A program made the translations under genes and the position numbers. Positions 17,065 to 25,013 of a stretch of 37,095 nucleotides of DNA are shown one piece after another. The notes below the pieces were generated by a model that was not told where the DNA came from, made no database searches, and was given only the letters and a program-made list of their open reading frames with translations. Location of the stretch: contig JANJWF010000125.1 in the NCBI GenBank assembly GCA_024709685.1, positions 1 to 37,095 on the forward strand, written 5' to 3'. Origin of the DNA: Thiobacillus sp. (lineage in GTDB: Bacteria; Pseudomonadota; Gammaproteobacteria; Burkholderiales; Thiobacillaceae). Within the stretch, counting starts at the first letter, position 1; each line of letters starts with the position of its first letter.

Positions 17065-18597
17065 CTATGCGTCGATGCACACGCGCCCGGCCTGCTCGTC
17101 GGCGCCGAGCGGCTCTTCCGTATCGAGCTGATGCTGCAGCACGCCGAGGTCGGCCTCGGAGGCGTCGCCGCCTGTGCGCGAGCGCTGGACGATGCGTTCG
17201 CGCAGGGTGGCGACCGGGACGGGGAAATCGATGATGCGGAATTCAACCTTGCGCGCCTGCGCGGTTTCGCGCAGCAGGTCGCGTTGCCAGCGCGCGGTGA
17301 AGGTGGCGTCGACGATCACGGGCCAGCCGGCGTCGAGCAGCCGTCCGGCGAGATCGGCGAGGCGGCGGTAGGTGTGCCGGGTGGCGTCGGCGGCATAGAG
17401 CTGCGCGCCGACGCCGGAGCCGCTTTTCGCCAGCGCGTCGAGCCCTGCGATGCGCTTGCGCTCGACGTCGGAGCGTAGGCGGATTGCGCCCGGATCCTGC
17501 ATGAGCGTGCGCGTGACGGTGGTCTTGCCCGAGCCCGACAGGCCGTGGGTGATGTCGAGCCGCACAGGCTGGGGATGCGTCAGCGTGGTCGCAAGATCAA
17601 GCAGGGTGTGCGCTTCGGCGAGCGCCGCGTCGCGGCCGGCGCCGGTGGTCTGCCCGGCGCGCAGCACGGCGACCTTGACGCGCACCATGGCACGATACAC
17701 CGCGTAGAAGCGCAACAGCGCCAGCCCGGCATGATCGCCGGTCGTTTCCAGCCAGAGGTTGAGGAACAGCCACACCCAGTCGGCGTGGCCGCGTTGCAGC
17801 AGGTCCATCCAGCAGAAGGCGATCTCGGACTGGATGTCGATCCAGCGCAGGCCGGGGTTGAACTCGAGACAGTCGAACACCAGCAGCTGGCCGTCGACCC
17901 AGGCGAGGTTGCCGAGGTGCAGGTCGCCGTGGCATTCGCGCACGAAGCCGTCGCGTTTGCGCGCAGCCATCAGCGGCGCGAGGCATGCATGCTCGGCTTC
18001 GCTCCAGGCATGCAGGGCGTCGAGTTGCCGGCGGTCGGCGGGGTCGGCGAGCCAGGGTTCGATGTGCAGGAAATTTTCCGCGACCGGCTGCCAGATCGCC
18101 TTCGGGGACCCCCAGGGGCTGTCTTCCGGTGCGCGGTCGCAATCATGCAGATGGAAGCGGGCGATGGTTGCCGCGATGGTCTCGACCATCTGCGCCGTCA
18201 TGCCCGCCTGGGCGTCGAGCCGGTCGAGCGTGTCGTCCGCCGGAAACTGCCGCATCTTCACCGCGTACTCGAAGGCCTCGCCGGCACCGTTGATGCGCGG
18301 CGCGGACGGGGTGCCGGTGATCGGCACCACGCCGAGATAGATGGCCGGCGCCAGCCGCCGGTTGAGGCGCACCTCTTCTTCGCAGGTCTGCAGGCGTTTG
18401 TCGAGCGTGCTGAAGTCGAGGAACCCAAGATCGAGCGGCTTCTTGATCTTGTATGCGAATTCGCCGGTGAGAAGGAGATAGGAAATGTGGGTTTCGATGA
18501 GGCGGACCGGGCCTGCCGCATGGTCGTAGCAGGCCGGGTCGCGCAGGCTGTGGATCAGTTCCGGCGGCCTGTCGGTGGATTCCACTAGCGGGCTCAT
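17065..18597 (-). CDS. APH-like kinase / AAA P-loop kinase fusion
   Basis: 510 aa from the ATG at 18597 (MSPLVESTDRPPELIHSLRDP matches the family start). The N-terminal half is an aminoglycoside-phosphotransferase-like kinase: a Lys in FAYKIKKPLDLGFLDFS, the catalytic loop ECHGDLHLGNL (His about 223), and FDCLEFNPGLRWID supplying the Mg-binding Asp. The C-terminal third is a P-loop kinase of gluconokinase/zeta-toxin type: GLSGSGKTT (about 352-360), RSDVERKR and VIVDATF. The fusion is widespread in proteobacteria as 'AAA family ATPase / APH'; its substrate is unknown. It is the last gene of the ten-gene cluster, 31 bases after the HPF-like gene. Confidence 0.88.
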   Translation of the reverse strand: MSPLVESTDRPPELIHSLRDPACYDHAAGPVRLIETHISYLLLTGEFAYKIKKPLDLGFLDFSTLDKRLQTCEEEVRLNRRLAPAIYLGVVPITGTPSAPRINGAGEAFEYAVKMRQFPADDTLDRLDAQAGMTAQMVETIAATIARFHLHDCDRAPEDSPWGSPKAIWQPVAENFLHIEPWLADPADRRQLDALHAWSEAEHACLAPLMAARKRDGFVRECHGDLHLGNLAWVDGQLLVFDCLEFNPGLRWIDIQSEIAFCWMDLLQRGHADWVWLFLNLWLETTGDHAGLALLRFYAVYRAMVRVKVAVLRAGQTTGAGRDAALAEAHTLLDLATTLTHPQPVRLDITHGLSGSGKTTVTRTLMQDPGAIRLRSDVERKRIAGLDALAKSGSGVGAQLYAADATRHTYRRLADLAGRLLDAGWPVIVDATFTARWQRDLLRETAQARKVEFRIIDFPVPVATLRERIVQRSRTGGDASEADLGVLQHQLDTEEPLGADEQAGRVCIDA

Positions 18598-18628
18598 ACG
18601 GCTCGGCCGCCGGAGCAGGGCAGGGCGC

Positions 18629-18934
18629 TTACAGCTGGCGTGCGTAGTCTTCCAGCTGCCTGATGGCGGCGTCGAAGGCGTTGCGCAGCGCAACGTAGGC
18701 ATCCTCGTTTTCCTGCCGGTCCACCACGATCTCCGTTCCGGGCACGCTGAGATCGATGTGGACGTTGAACGGGTTCCCCTGCTGGCGATGCTTGCCGGGC
18801 TGCCCCACCACCACCTTGCAGCCGATCAGGCCCGGAAAATGACGATCCAGCTTCTGGGCCTTTTCCCGAATATGGGTTTCGAGGGCATCCGAGTGCGGGA
18901 TGTCACGGAAGGTGATCTGGAGTGGGATTTGCAT
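18629..18934 (-). CDS. HPF/RaiA-family ribosome-associated protein
   Basis: 101 aa from the ATG at 18934 (MQIPLQITFRDIPHS); the track start lies upstream in the intergenic region. Shows the S30AE/HPF pattern: an N-terminal strand, the helix DALETHIREKAQKLDRHFPGLIGCKVVVG, then VHIDLSVPGTEIVVDRQENEDAYVALRNAFDAAIRQLEDY. Proteins of this family bind in the decoding centre and silence ribosomes in stress or stationary phase. It lacks the long C-terminal dimerisation domain, so it is a short HPF. It sits between the DksA-like gene and the APH-AAA gene, which supports a dormancy role for the cluster. Confidence 0.88.
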   Translation of the reverse strand: MQIPLQITFRDIPHSDALETHIREKAQKLDRHFPGLIGCKVVVGQPGKHRQQGNPFNVHIDLSVPGTEIVVDRQENEDAYVALRNAFDAAIRQLEDYARQL

Positions 18935-18989
18935 CGTGAATCCTTTGCATGGTGAGGTTTGGTTGAGGAGTCCTTGCCGGGCAGGCTGA

Positions 18990-19388
18990 CTACATTTTCG
19001 GGTGGCCTTCCTGCACATATTCCTTTTCGTGCTTTTCCTGGCAGACGATGCAGCGCTTGGCGGTCGGGTAGGCCTTCAGGCGAGCGAAGCCGATATCGCC
19101 CCCGCAGTCGATGCATACGCCGTATTCCCCATCCTTGATGCGCCGGAACGCGGCCTCGATGTCCCGGATCGCCTGAACCTGACGGTCCAGTCTGGCCACG
19201 TTGAAATCAGCCAGCGCATTGGCCACCGATTCGTCGCCGGTATCGCCGGGCTCGGCGTTGAGCAGGCCGATGCGGTGCTGATCGTCCGAGTCTTCCAGTT
19301 CGTCCCGGACCTCGCGCAACAGCGTCTGATAATCCGTCTTGAGTCTCTTGACGAGCTGATCGAGCTGGGACTGGCTAAGTTCGGGCAT
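18990..19388 (-). CDS. DksA/TraR-type C4 zinc-finger protein
   Basis: 132 aa from the ATG at 19388 with AGGAGG four bases upstream. It has an N-terminal coiled-coil (LDQLVKRLKTDYQTLLREVRDELE), a second helix (DFNVARLDRQVQAIRDIEAAFRRIKDGEYG), then CIDC-17-CIVC (Cys 92, 95, 113, 116) with the family signature ARLKAYPTAKRCIVCQ. DksA-like factors enter the RNA polymerase secondary channel and alter initiation, often with ppGpp. It lacks an exact DxxDxA tip, so it is a paralogue and not housekeeping DksA. It lies 122 bases after the GCS2 gene and 55 before the HPF-like gene. Confidence 0.88.
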   Translation of the reverse strand: MPELSQSQLDQLVKRLKTDYQTLLREVRDELEDSDDQHRIGLLNAEPGDTGDESVANALADFNVARLDRQVQAIRDIEAAFRRIKDGEYGVCIDCGGDIGFARLKAYPTAKRCIVCQEKHEKEYVQEGHPKM

Positions 19389-19407
19389 CAAGCCTCCTGC
19401 GCAGGTC

Positions 19408-19428
19408 GGGTTGGATCGAAACCAACCC
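19408..19428. promoter_or_regulatory. hairpin in the leader of the DksA-like gene
   Basis: GGGTTGG-ATCGAAA-CCAACCC is a perfect 7-bp stem with a 7-base loop, ending about 20 bases upstream of the DksA-like ATG and just before its Shine-Dalgarno. It could act as an attenuator, an mRNA stability element, or a weak terminator of the GCS2 gene. No T-run follows. Confidence 0.35.
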
Positions 19429-19509
19429 CCAGAATAGCAACACCCTGAATCAATGGCGAACCGAAGATTGCCGGGCCCGTGCTTCGCTTTCTCCTCAGGC
19501 AGCCCATGC

Positions 19510-20748
19510 CTACGCCTCCACGAACATGTGTCCCGTTTCGAGGCAGTCGCACAACGTGCGATAGACCTGCTGCTGGCGCGCGATCGAACCGTCTTGGGCA
19601 AGCGCCCGCAGGATGCGGCGGGCAAGCGGCCCGTGTTCCAGCATGACGTGCAGGGTCTCGAACCAGAAAGTGGAACGGTTCAGCCCGGTCCGGATGATGA
19701 GGTGCCGCCACAGTTCGCCTGCCCGATAGGATGGATCGGACAGCCCCAGCAGACGCAGATACCCGGCATCGTCGATCACCGCCTGATCGGCGTCGCGGAT
19801 GCAGGCGTGCAGGATCTTTGCCAGGCTGTCGGTACTGATCGCCTGCTGCAGGGCGAGCGACGACCATCTTCCGTCATAGAGCGTCCGGATGACGGCGCTG
19901 GCGGCGGCAGCGATGGCAAGGTCGGCACGCGGGCATTCCTGCACGTCGATCACGCGGATTTCGAGGGCGCTGCGGTCGAAGCGCGGGATCGCGCCGCGGG
20001 CGTTGAGCCATTCGTGACGCAGCAGCCCCTCGGGGTCGAGTGGGGCGATGTCGCGGTACATCGGTGCCAGCACCTGCGTCTCGTACTCGGCACGGCTGCC
20101 GGCCGTATCCGGGATCACCTGGCCGATCACCGAGGGGACGCGCCGGACGGCCGTGCAGTAGCAGGCCATGCGGGTGTCCAGATAGCCGCCCGGCGCGCCG
20201 TCGGCGATCGGCGAACTCGCGGCGATCGCAGGCAGGATGGGCAGCAGCACCCGCACCGCGGCGTGCAGGCGGGCGAACTCGGCGTCGTTGGCGAAGGGCA
20301 GGTTGAGGTGCACGCTCTGCAGGTTGGCCTGGCCGTGCTGCCTGCAGTCGAAGATGCGGTCGTAGGCCTGATAGATGGAGGCCTGGTCGTGGGGCCACAA
20401 ACGGGTTTCGGCGGCGGGATTCATCCACGGGTGCATGCCAGCCGGCATGAGGCAGGCGCCCATGGGCTGCAGCAGGCGATTGATGGCGCCGATTTCGGCC
20501 TGGAAGCCGGCGACGAGCGATTCGAGTGAAGGTTGGGGGCGGGTGTTCTTGAGCTCGACGAGATGCAGCACGATCTCGTTGGACCACCCGAAGCGCCCAC
20601 GCTCGACTTCCGATGCATCGCTTCCCGCTGCCGCCCGCAGCAGGGCGTCGGCGATCGGCGCGACCGCGAGTGTGCGCCGGTCGACGATCATGTATTCGAG
20701 CTCGACGCCGTAGCCCGCGAAAGCATGCAGCGCCCGCGCAGCCGTCAT
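19510..20748 (-). CDS. GCS2-type carboxylate-amine ligase (YbdK-like)
   Basis: 412 aa of the glutamate-cysteine ligase type 2 superfamily, which forms gamma-glutamyl or similar amide bonds using ATP. Visible features are the Mg/ATP-binding YGVELEYMIVD near the N-terminus, ELKNTRPQPSLESL, AGMHPWMNP, QSVHLNLPFAND, SPIADG, and a C-terminal HEWLNARGAIPRFDRSALEIRVIDVQECP. The start overlaps the RimK stop by ATGA. The neighbouring ATP-grasp ligase and C39-like peptidase suggest that the two ligases build one small peptide-like product. True gamma-glutamylcysteine synthesis is not assumed. Confidence 0.88.
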   Translation of the reverse strand: MTAARALHAFAGYGVELEYMIVDRRTLAVAPIADALLRAAAGSDASEVERGRFGWSNEIVLHLVELKNTRPQPSLESLVAGFQAEIGAINRLLQPMGACLMPAGMHPWMNPAAETRLWPHDQASIYQAYDRIFDCRQHGQANLQSVHLNLPFANDAEFARLHAAVRVLLPILPAIAASSPIADGAPGGYLDTRMACYCTAVRRVPSVIGQVIPDTAGSRAEYETQVLAPMYRDIAPLDPEGLLRHEWLNARGAIPRFDRSALEIRVIDVQECPRADLAIAAAASAVIRTLYDGRWSSLALQQAISTDSLAKILHACIRDADQAVIDDAGYLRLLGLSDPSYRAGELWRHLIIRTGLNRSTFWFETLHVMLEHGPLARRILRALAQDGSIARQQQVYRTLCDCLETGHMFVEA

Positions 20749-22214
20749 GCGTTGACCCGCTTTCGCGCCTCGATGCGGCGCACGAACGAGCCAATGATCT
20801 CGCGGTAGAGGGCGTCCTTCAGCACGCCGTCCTCGTTGCCGGCGTCGATATTGGGATTATCGTTGATCTCGATGACATGGCAGCGGCTGCCTACCTGCTT
20901 GATGTCCACGCCGTAGAGGCCGTCGCCGATCAGATTGGCGGCCTTCAGCGCGAGCTTCACCACCTCTTCCGGCGCCTCGGCCACCGCCATGGCCTGGACC
21001 GGGCCTTCTTCGTATCCGTGGCGCCCGGCTTCGCGCTTGACGATCTGCCAGTGATCCTTGGCCATGTAGTACCTGCAGACGAATAGCGGGCGCCGGTCGA
21101 GGATGCCGACGCGCCAGTCGAACTCGGTGGGGAGCCATTCCTGCGCGACGATCAGTTCCGACTTTTGCAGCAATGCGCCGACCTTGGCGGCCAGTTCAGG
21201 CTCCGACTCGAGCCTCGCCACGCCGAGCGAACCCGAGCTGTCCGGCTGCTTCAGCACGCACGGCAGCCCGAGGCCTGGAATGATCTGGTCGAGGTTGCCC
21301 TGGTGCACCATCAGCGTGCGCGGCGCGGGGATGTTGTGGCGGGCGAGCAGTTCGGCGAGATAGACCTTGTTGTTGCAGCGCAGGATGGAATCGGGATCGT
21401 CGATCACCACCAGGCCTTCTGCAGCCGCCCGCCGTGAGAAGCGGTAGGTGTAGTGGTTGGGGTAAGTCGTGTCGCGGATGAACAGCGCGTCGAACTGGGG
21501 TAGCCGGCCCAGATCGGCGCGGGTGATGAATTCAACCGCCAGCCCGACCTCGGTTGCGGCCTTCTCGAATAGCTGCATGGCGCGGGCGTTCGATGGCGGT
21601 TCCGCATCGTCGGGGTTATGCAGGATGGCGAGATCGAAGCGCGGCGCAGGGCGCCTGTGCGCAGGGCGCCGATGGCCCATGAAATACGCGGTGGCGGCTT
21701 CGACCACGAAGTCATGGTGCGGCGGCGGAATGTCGCTGGCGGCAATGGCACGCACGCTGCGAAGATGCCACCTGCCGCAACGACGCTCGAAATGCGCGCG
21801 CAGCAGGGGCGCCTGCAGACGGCTGAAGAGCTGGTGGCTGAGGGCATCGTGGCGGCTCGCCACGTTTCGGCCGAAATAGATACTGAGTTCAAAATCGTCT
21901 GATTTGATGGATGCGAGCGACCTCTGCACCAGCTCGTCGAGGTCCTCGGTGAGCAGCCGCACCATGTTCTGCGACTGCAGGTCCTCCATCGTGCTCACCC
22001 TGGGCAGCGGCTTGTGGCCGCGCGCCTCGGCCAGCAGGGAGACGTAGTAGCCGAGGCTCTGGTAGCGATACGAGCGGCACAGATTGAATGCCTTGACCGA
22101 GTGGTCTTCGCCGAAGGCGGGATCGGTCAGGTAGGCACGTGCCGACACCACGCTCACGCCGGGAATGTCGAGCGGCCAGTCGCGCGGGTTGTCGACGACG
22201 ATGAGGATGCTCAT
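20745..22214 (-). CDS. RLAN-RimK ATP-grasp ligase
   Basis: 489 aa. The N-terminal ~190 residues form the RimK-like ATP-grasp N-terminal (RLAN) domain (ILIVVDNPRDWPLDIPGVSVVSARAYL; SLGYYVSLLAEARGHKPLP). The C-terminal half is an ATP-grasp: VIDDPDSILRCNNKVYLAELL, KQPDSSGSLGV, IVAQEWLPTEFDWRVGILD, and the metal site YGVDIKQVGSRCHVIEINDNPNID. RimK-type enzymes add Glu or other amino acids to peptide or protein carboxyls. The gene overlaps both neighbours by ATGA, implying fixed stoichiometry with the GCS2 ligase and the C39-like peptidase. The substrate is unknown. Confidence 0.9.
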   Translation of the reverse strand: MSILIVVDNPRDWPLDIPGVSVVSARAYLTDPAFGEDHSVKAFNLCRSYRYQSLGYYVSLLAEARGHKPLPRVSTMEDLQSQNMVRLLTEDLDELVQRSLASIKSDDFELSIYFGRNVASRHDALSHQLFSRLQAPLLRAHFERRCGRWHLRSVRAIAASDIPPPHHDFVVEAATAYFMGHRRPAHRRPAPRFDLAILHNPDDAEPPSNARAMQLFEKAATEVGLAVEFITRADLGRLPQFDALFIRDTTYPNHYTYRFSRRAAAEGLVVIDDPDSILRCNNKVYLAELLARHNIPAPRTLMVHQGNLDQIIPGLGLPCVLKQPDSSGSLGVARLESEPELAAKVGALLQKSELIVAQEWLPTEFDWRVGILDRRPLFVCRYYMAKDHWQIVKREAGRHGYEEGPVQAMAVAEAPEEVVKLALKAANLIGDGLYGVDIKQVGSRCHVIEINDNPNIDAGNEDGVLKDALYREIIGSFVRRIEARKRVNA

Positions 22215-22942
22215 GGCCCGTCCTTCGGCGCGGCCCGCGGCGGGTAGACCAGCAGCAGATTGGCGTCGTGGGTCACGATGCCGAGCAGGATCGCGCCGAT
22301 CACGCGATCGATACTGACCCAGTATTCATGCGACGGGCTGTAGGGGTGGCGCCAGTAGGGGTCCGCCACCAGCACGCTGTGCTTTGTCCGGTCGTAACCG
22401 GCGATCACGACGAAATGCCCGGCGGGCAGGCCGCGAATGTCGTCCGGCAGATCGTCCGGTCCGTATTCGCGCGCCGCACGATACAGGTAGGTGGAACTCA
22501 GCCCCGTGATGATGGGTTGATTGCGGCGCAGCAGGCCGCGGATCAGCGGGCGCGAGAGGTCGGCCAGACGCAGTCGTCCGCCCAGGCGCAGGAACTCCAG
22601 ATAGCCCTCGGTGACGTGCTGCAGCCTGGCGTCCTGCTTGTGCGTGCGCTGCTGTCGCAGGCGCTCGGCGATGTCTACTCCCGGCGCAAACCAGGTGGGA
22701 TCGAACACCGTCAGGTTGTAGGTGTAGATGGTGGCCTGATAGCCGTGGCGCAGGGCATCGCAGGCCAGGAAAATCGCAAAGGTGCCGCCGTGCGCCAGCC
22801 TGTGGGTGCGATCGATCACCTCCGCAAGCCGCACATCGCCCCCCCAGTAGTTGTAGACGGCCTGCAGGCAGGTGGGGCCGCAGGTCGTCTCGTCCGGTTG
22901 CGGCAGCATCCTGACCGGCAGGCGCAGCTTGACGGGGTGCAT
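22211..22942 (-). CDS. C39-like cysteine peptidase family protein
   Basis: 243 aa without signal peptide or TM segment. Papain-like C39 pattern: QPDETTCGPTCLQAVYNYWGG (Cys about 21 after the oxyanion Gln), GHFVVIAGY (His 176) and VADPY (Asp 194), so a complete Cys-His-Asp triad is present. Classical C39 domains cut double-glycine leaders on export ABC transporters; this stand-alone form has no transporter nearby. It heads the three overlapping genes with the RimK and GCS2 ligases. It may release, trim or transfer the ligases' product, or act as an amidase or transpeptidase. Function is inferred from context only. Confidence 0.85.
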   Translation of the reverse strand: MHPVKLRLPVRMLPQPDETTCGPTCLQAVYNYWGGDVRLAEVIDRTHRLAHGGTFAIFLACDALRHGYQATIYTYNLTVFDPTWFAPGVDIAERLRQQRTHKQDARLQHVTEGYLEFLRLGGRLRLADLSRPLIRGLLRRNQPIITGLSSTYLYRAAREYGPDDLPDDIRGLPAGHFVVIAGYDRTKHSVLVADPYWRHPYSPSHEYWVSIDRVIGAILLGIVTHDANLLLVYPPRAAPKDGP

Positions 22943-22992
22943 GGACGGGCTTCGCCTGGAGCTGCTTGTCGTTGGTCAGGGCGGGGTGGCGG

Positions 22993-23487
22993 CTAGCGTT
23001 GCCACGTCACGCGCAGCAGGTTCTCCTGTTCGTTGTAGTGGTACTCCAGCTCACCCTGGTAGGCATGATGCAGTGCTTCTCCGATGCCGCGGGCGAGATG
23101 GATATCGGTCGTGGTGATCTGGATACCGTCGTCCTGATCCTCGATCTTCATGATCCGCTTCAGCGGATGCTCGGCCTTGGTCCGGCTTTCCTCGTTCCTG
23201 GCCAACTGCAGCAATTCCTCGCGGTGATCCTTGAAGAACGTCCCGCTCACGGTCACATACCCGGCGGGGTATTCGTCCTGAATGCGGTGGCACGCCGGGC
23301 ACATTTCCTCGTGCGCCTCGGCAGGCCTCGTGAGCCATTGCCAGCGGCCCTCGTGGAAAACGGCGCCACATTGCGGACAAACCGTCGGTTCCGGCAACTT
23401 GTGCGTGACCTTGTAAGCGTCGTGGCGGGATTCCTGAACCAGGCGGTCGCGTCGGACAGGGTGGAAGTCGGTGAACCGGGTCTTCAT
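22993..23487 (-). CDS. BCAM0308-family zinc-ribbon protein
   Basis: 164 aa from the ATG at 23487 (AAGGAG upstream). Contains a treble-clef or ribbon pair CPQCGAVFHEGRW and CPACHRIQDEYPAGYV, then HREELLQLARNEE, AEHPLKRIMKIED, and the conserved ITTTDIHLARGIGEALHHAYQGEL ending in RVTWQR. These are hallmarks of the uncharacterised BCAM0308 family, which has an NMD3-like zinc ribbon suggesting RNA or ribosome association. It lies 51 bases before the C39-like gene and in the same direction. Placement with HPF- and DksA-type factors fits a ribosome- or stress-linked role, which is inference. Confidence 0.85.
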   Translation of the reverse strand: MKTRFTDFHPVRRDRLVQESRHDAYKVTHKLPEPTVCPQCGAVFHEGRWQWLTRPAEAHEEMCPACHRIQDEYPAGYVTVSGTFFKDHREELLQLARNEESRTKAEHPLKRIMKIEDQDDGIQITTTDIHLARGIGEALHHAYQGELEYHYNEQENLLRVTWQR

Positions 23488-23559
23488 GTTGCGCTCCTTC
23501 GGTGATGGCAAAAAGTCGGCTTACAGCCAGTAGCAGGACGCGCGAAGCGTGACGGCGGC

Positions 23560-24069
23560 TCAGCGGGACGGCTTCAGCAGCCTGAGGGTCTCGCGCATGA
23601 ATGCCGGCAGGTCGGCTGGCCGCCGCGAGGTGACCAGCGCGCCATCCACCACCACTTCGCTGTCTTCGTATTCCGCGGCCGCCTGCTGCAGTTCTTCGGC
23701 GACCGAGGGTGAGCAGGTGGCACGCCGGCCGGCCATCACGCCCGCGGTGATCAGGATCTGCGGGCCATGGCAGATGGCGGCAACGGGCTTGCCGGCGCGC
23801 ACGAAGGCCTGGGCGATCGCGATCGCGGCCGCTTCTCTGCGCAGCTTCGAGGGGGCCTTGCCGCCCGGCAGGATGAGAAGGCCGTAGGCTTCGGGATCGA
23901 CGTCGCGCAGTGCGATGTCGGCGACGACCTCGTAGCCGTGCTTGCCGACGATCCTTCCCCTGGCGATCGACGCGACGTCGACCTGCATCCCTTCCTCCTG
24001 CAGCCGGTAGTACGGATACAGCAGTTCGGTGTCCTCGAAATGGTCTGCGCTGACGATCAGTGCTCTCAT
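23560..24069 (-). CDS. DJ-1/PfpI family protein
   Basis: 169 aa, full length for PfpI-type proteins. The nucleophile elbow AICHGPQIL has Cys 100 with His 101, and Glu 12 lies in DHFEDTELLYPYYRL, the usual E-C-H arrangement. Also shows DYGLLILPGG-like AYGLLILPGG and LVTSRRPADLPAFMRETLRLL at the C-terminus. Family members are glyoxalase/deglycase-like or chaperone-like stress proteins; which one applies here cannot be told. The ATG lies three bases after the stop of the small membrane protein gene. Confidence 0.9.
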   Translation of the reverse strand: MRALIVSADHFEDTELLYPYYRLQEEGMQVDVASIARGRIVGKHGYEVVADIALRDVDPEAYGLLILPGGKAPSKLRREAAAIAIAQAFVRAGKPVAAICHGPQILITAGVMAGRRATCSPSVAEELQQAAAEYEDSEVVVDGALVTSRRPADLPAFMRETLRLLKPSR

Positions 24070-24072
24070 CGG

Positions 24073-24234
24073 TTATGCCTTCCGTTCCAGCGAGATGCCG
24101 ACCAGTTCGATGAGCACCCCCAGCGCAAGCACCCCCAGCCCGGCCCAGGCTTCGGGCGCCAGGAACAGCAGCACGCCTCCCGCCACCACCAGGAAGATCG
24201 CCAGAATTCGCCTCGGCCGCCGCTTGCTCAACAT
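24073..24234 (-). CDS. 53-aa membrane protein
   Basis: Below the track's size cut-off and read directly from the minus strand: ATG at 24232-24234, TAA at 24073-24075. It starts MLSKRRPRRI, a basic anchor, followed by two hydrophobic segments (LAIFLVVAGGVLLFLAP; LGVLALGVLIELVGISL) and a charged end ERKA, so it is a hairpin-type inner-membrane protein. Only three bases separate it from the PfpI start, and 24 from the acidic protein's stop, which makes it a convincing operon member. No family recognised. Confidence 0.7.
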   Translation of the reverse strand: MLSKRRPRRILAIFLVVAGGVLLFLAPEAWAGLGVLALGVLIELVGISLERKA

Positions 24235-24258
24235 GTGGGTTCTCTCGCTCCTGGCGGT

Positions 24259-24759
24259 CTATTCGTAGCGAATGAAGTTTTCGGCGAGGGCGTCGGCGCC
24301 AAAATATTCGATCAGCGCCTCGATCTCCGCCAGCAGCGTGTCGTCCTCGTCCTCGTCCATCACGCCGTCGCCCACCAGGCGCGCGCCCAATCCGCCGATC
24401 AGGGCTTCGCGGACGGTGGCCAGCGTCGGGAAATTTTCGCGGTTGTCGTCGTTGACTACCCATTCGATCGCGCGCGAGAGCTGCTCGCTCGCATACGCCT
24501 GTGCGAAGTCGACGGCCAGCGCGCTGGCGCCGAATTCCTCGATGAGGGCGTCGAGTTCGTCGAGGAGCGACTCGTCGATGTCGATGTGGTGGAGTTGTTC
24601 GGCCTCGTTGAAGTCGGTGGGGAGGAGGTCGGCGAGAAAGCGACGCACAGCAATCAGCGTGACGGGTTGCTCGGACTCCGGATTGTTGATCCGGGCCCTG
24701 AGCAGTGCCGACAGGCGCGGACTGACGCGGCTGGCAATATCGATGGGATTTCGGGTCAT
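24259..24759 (-). CDS. acidic protein with internal duplication, function unknown
   Basis: 166 aa from the ATG at 24759 (AGGA upstream). Two related halves are visible: residues about 33-84 (TLIAVRRFLADLLP ... SLLDELDALIEEFGASALAVDF) and 112-162 (TLATVREALIGGLG ... TLLAEIEALIEYFGADALAENF), separated by SRAIEWVVNDDNREN. The acidic loop DGVMDEDEDD stands out. It is predicted helical and cytoplasmic. It is the first gene of the ten-gene minus-strand cluster. I do not recognise the family. Confidence 0.75.
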   Translation of the reverse strand: MTRNPIDIASRVSPRLSALLRARINNPESEQPVTLIAVRRFLADLLPTDFNEAEQLHHIDIDESLLDELDALIEEFGASALAVDFAQAYASEQLSRAIEWVVNDDNRENFPTLATVREALIGGLGARLVGDGVMDEDEDDTLLAEIEALIEYFGADALAENFIRYE

Positions 24760-25013
24760 GGCGTGTCCTGCTGTCTGAAGCCACAGGTGGCGAATAGTGA
24801 ATTTGTCGAACTCACTGCCTATATAAAGGTATAGCAGAAGGTTTTCGGGTCTTGCGCGTGCGTCGGCGTGCCAGCGGGCGAATGAGCCCTGCAACCCGAC
24901 TGAGACGTCTGCGTGAGGCCGAGGCGTGTCGGAACCTGCGAAGGGTGGTAGGCTGGGATCGGCTATCGCGGCCGCAATGGCCGCCGTCTTTGAACGCTTT
25001 CCAGGAATTCCCC

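Noticed and set aside
22211-22942. C39 peptidase as a bacteriocin-export leader peptidase
   Set aside because: No ABC transporter or double-glycine precursor peptide is nearby, and the gene overlaps two ligases.
23051-24784. 577-aa minus-strand ORF
   Set aside because: Arg-rich shadow frame covering PfpI, BCAM0308 and other real genes that have domains and ribosome sites.
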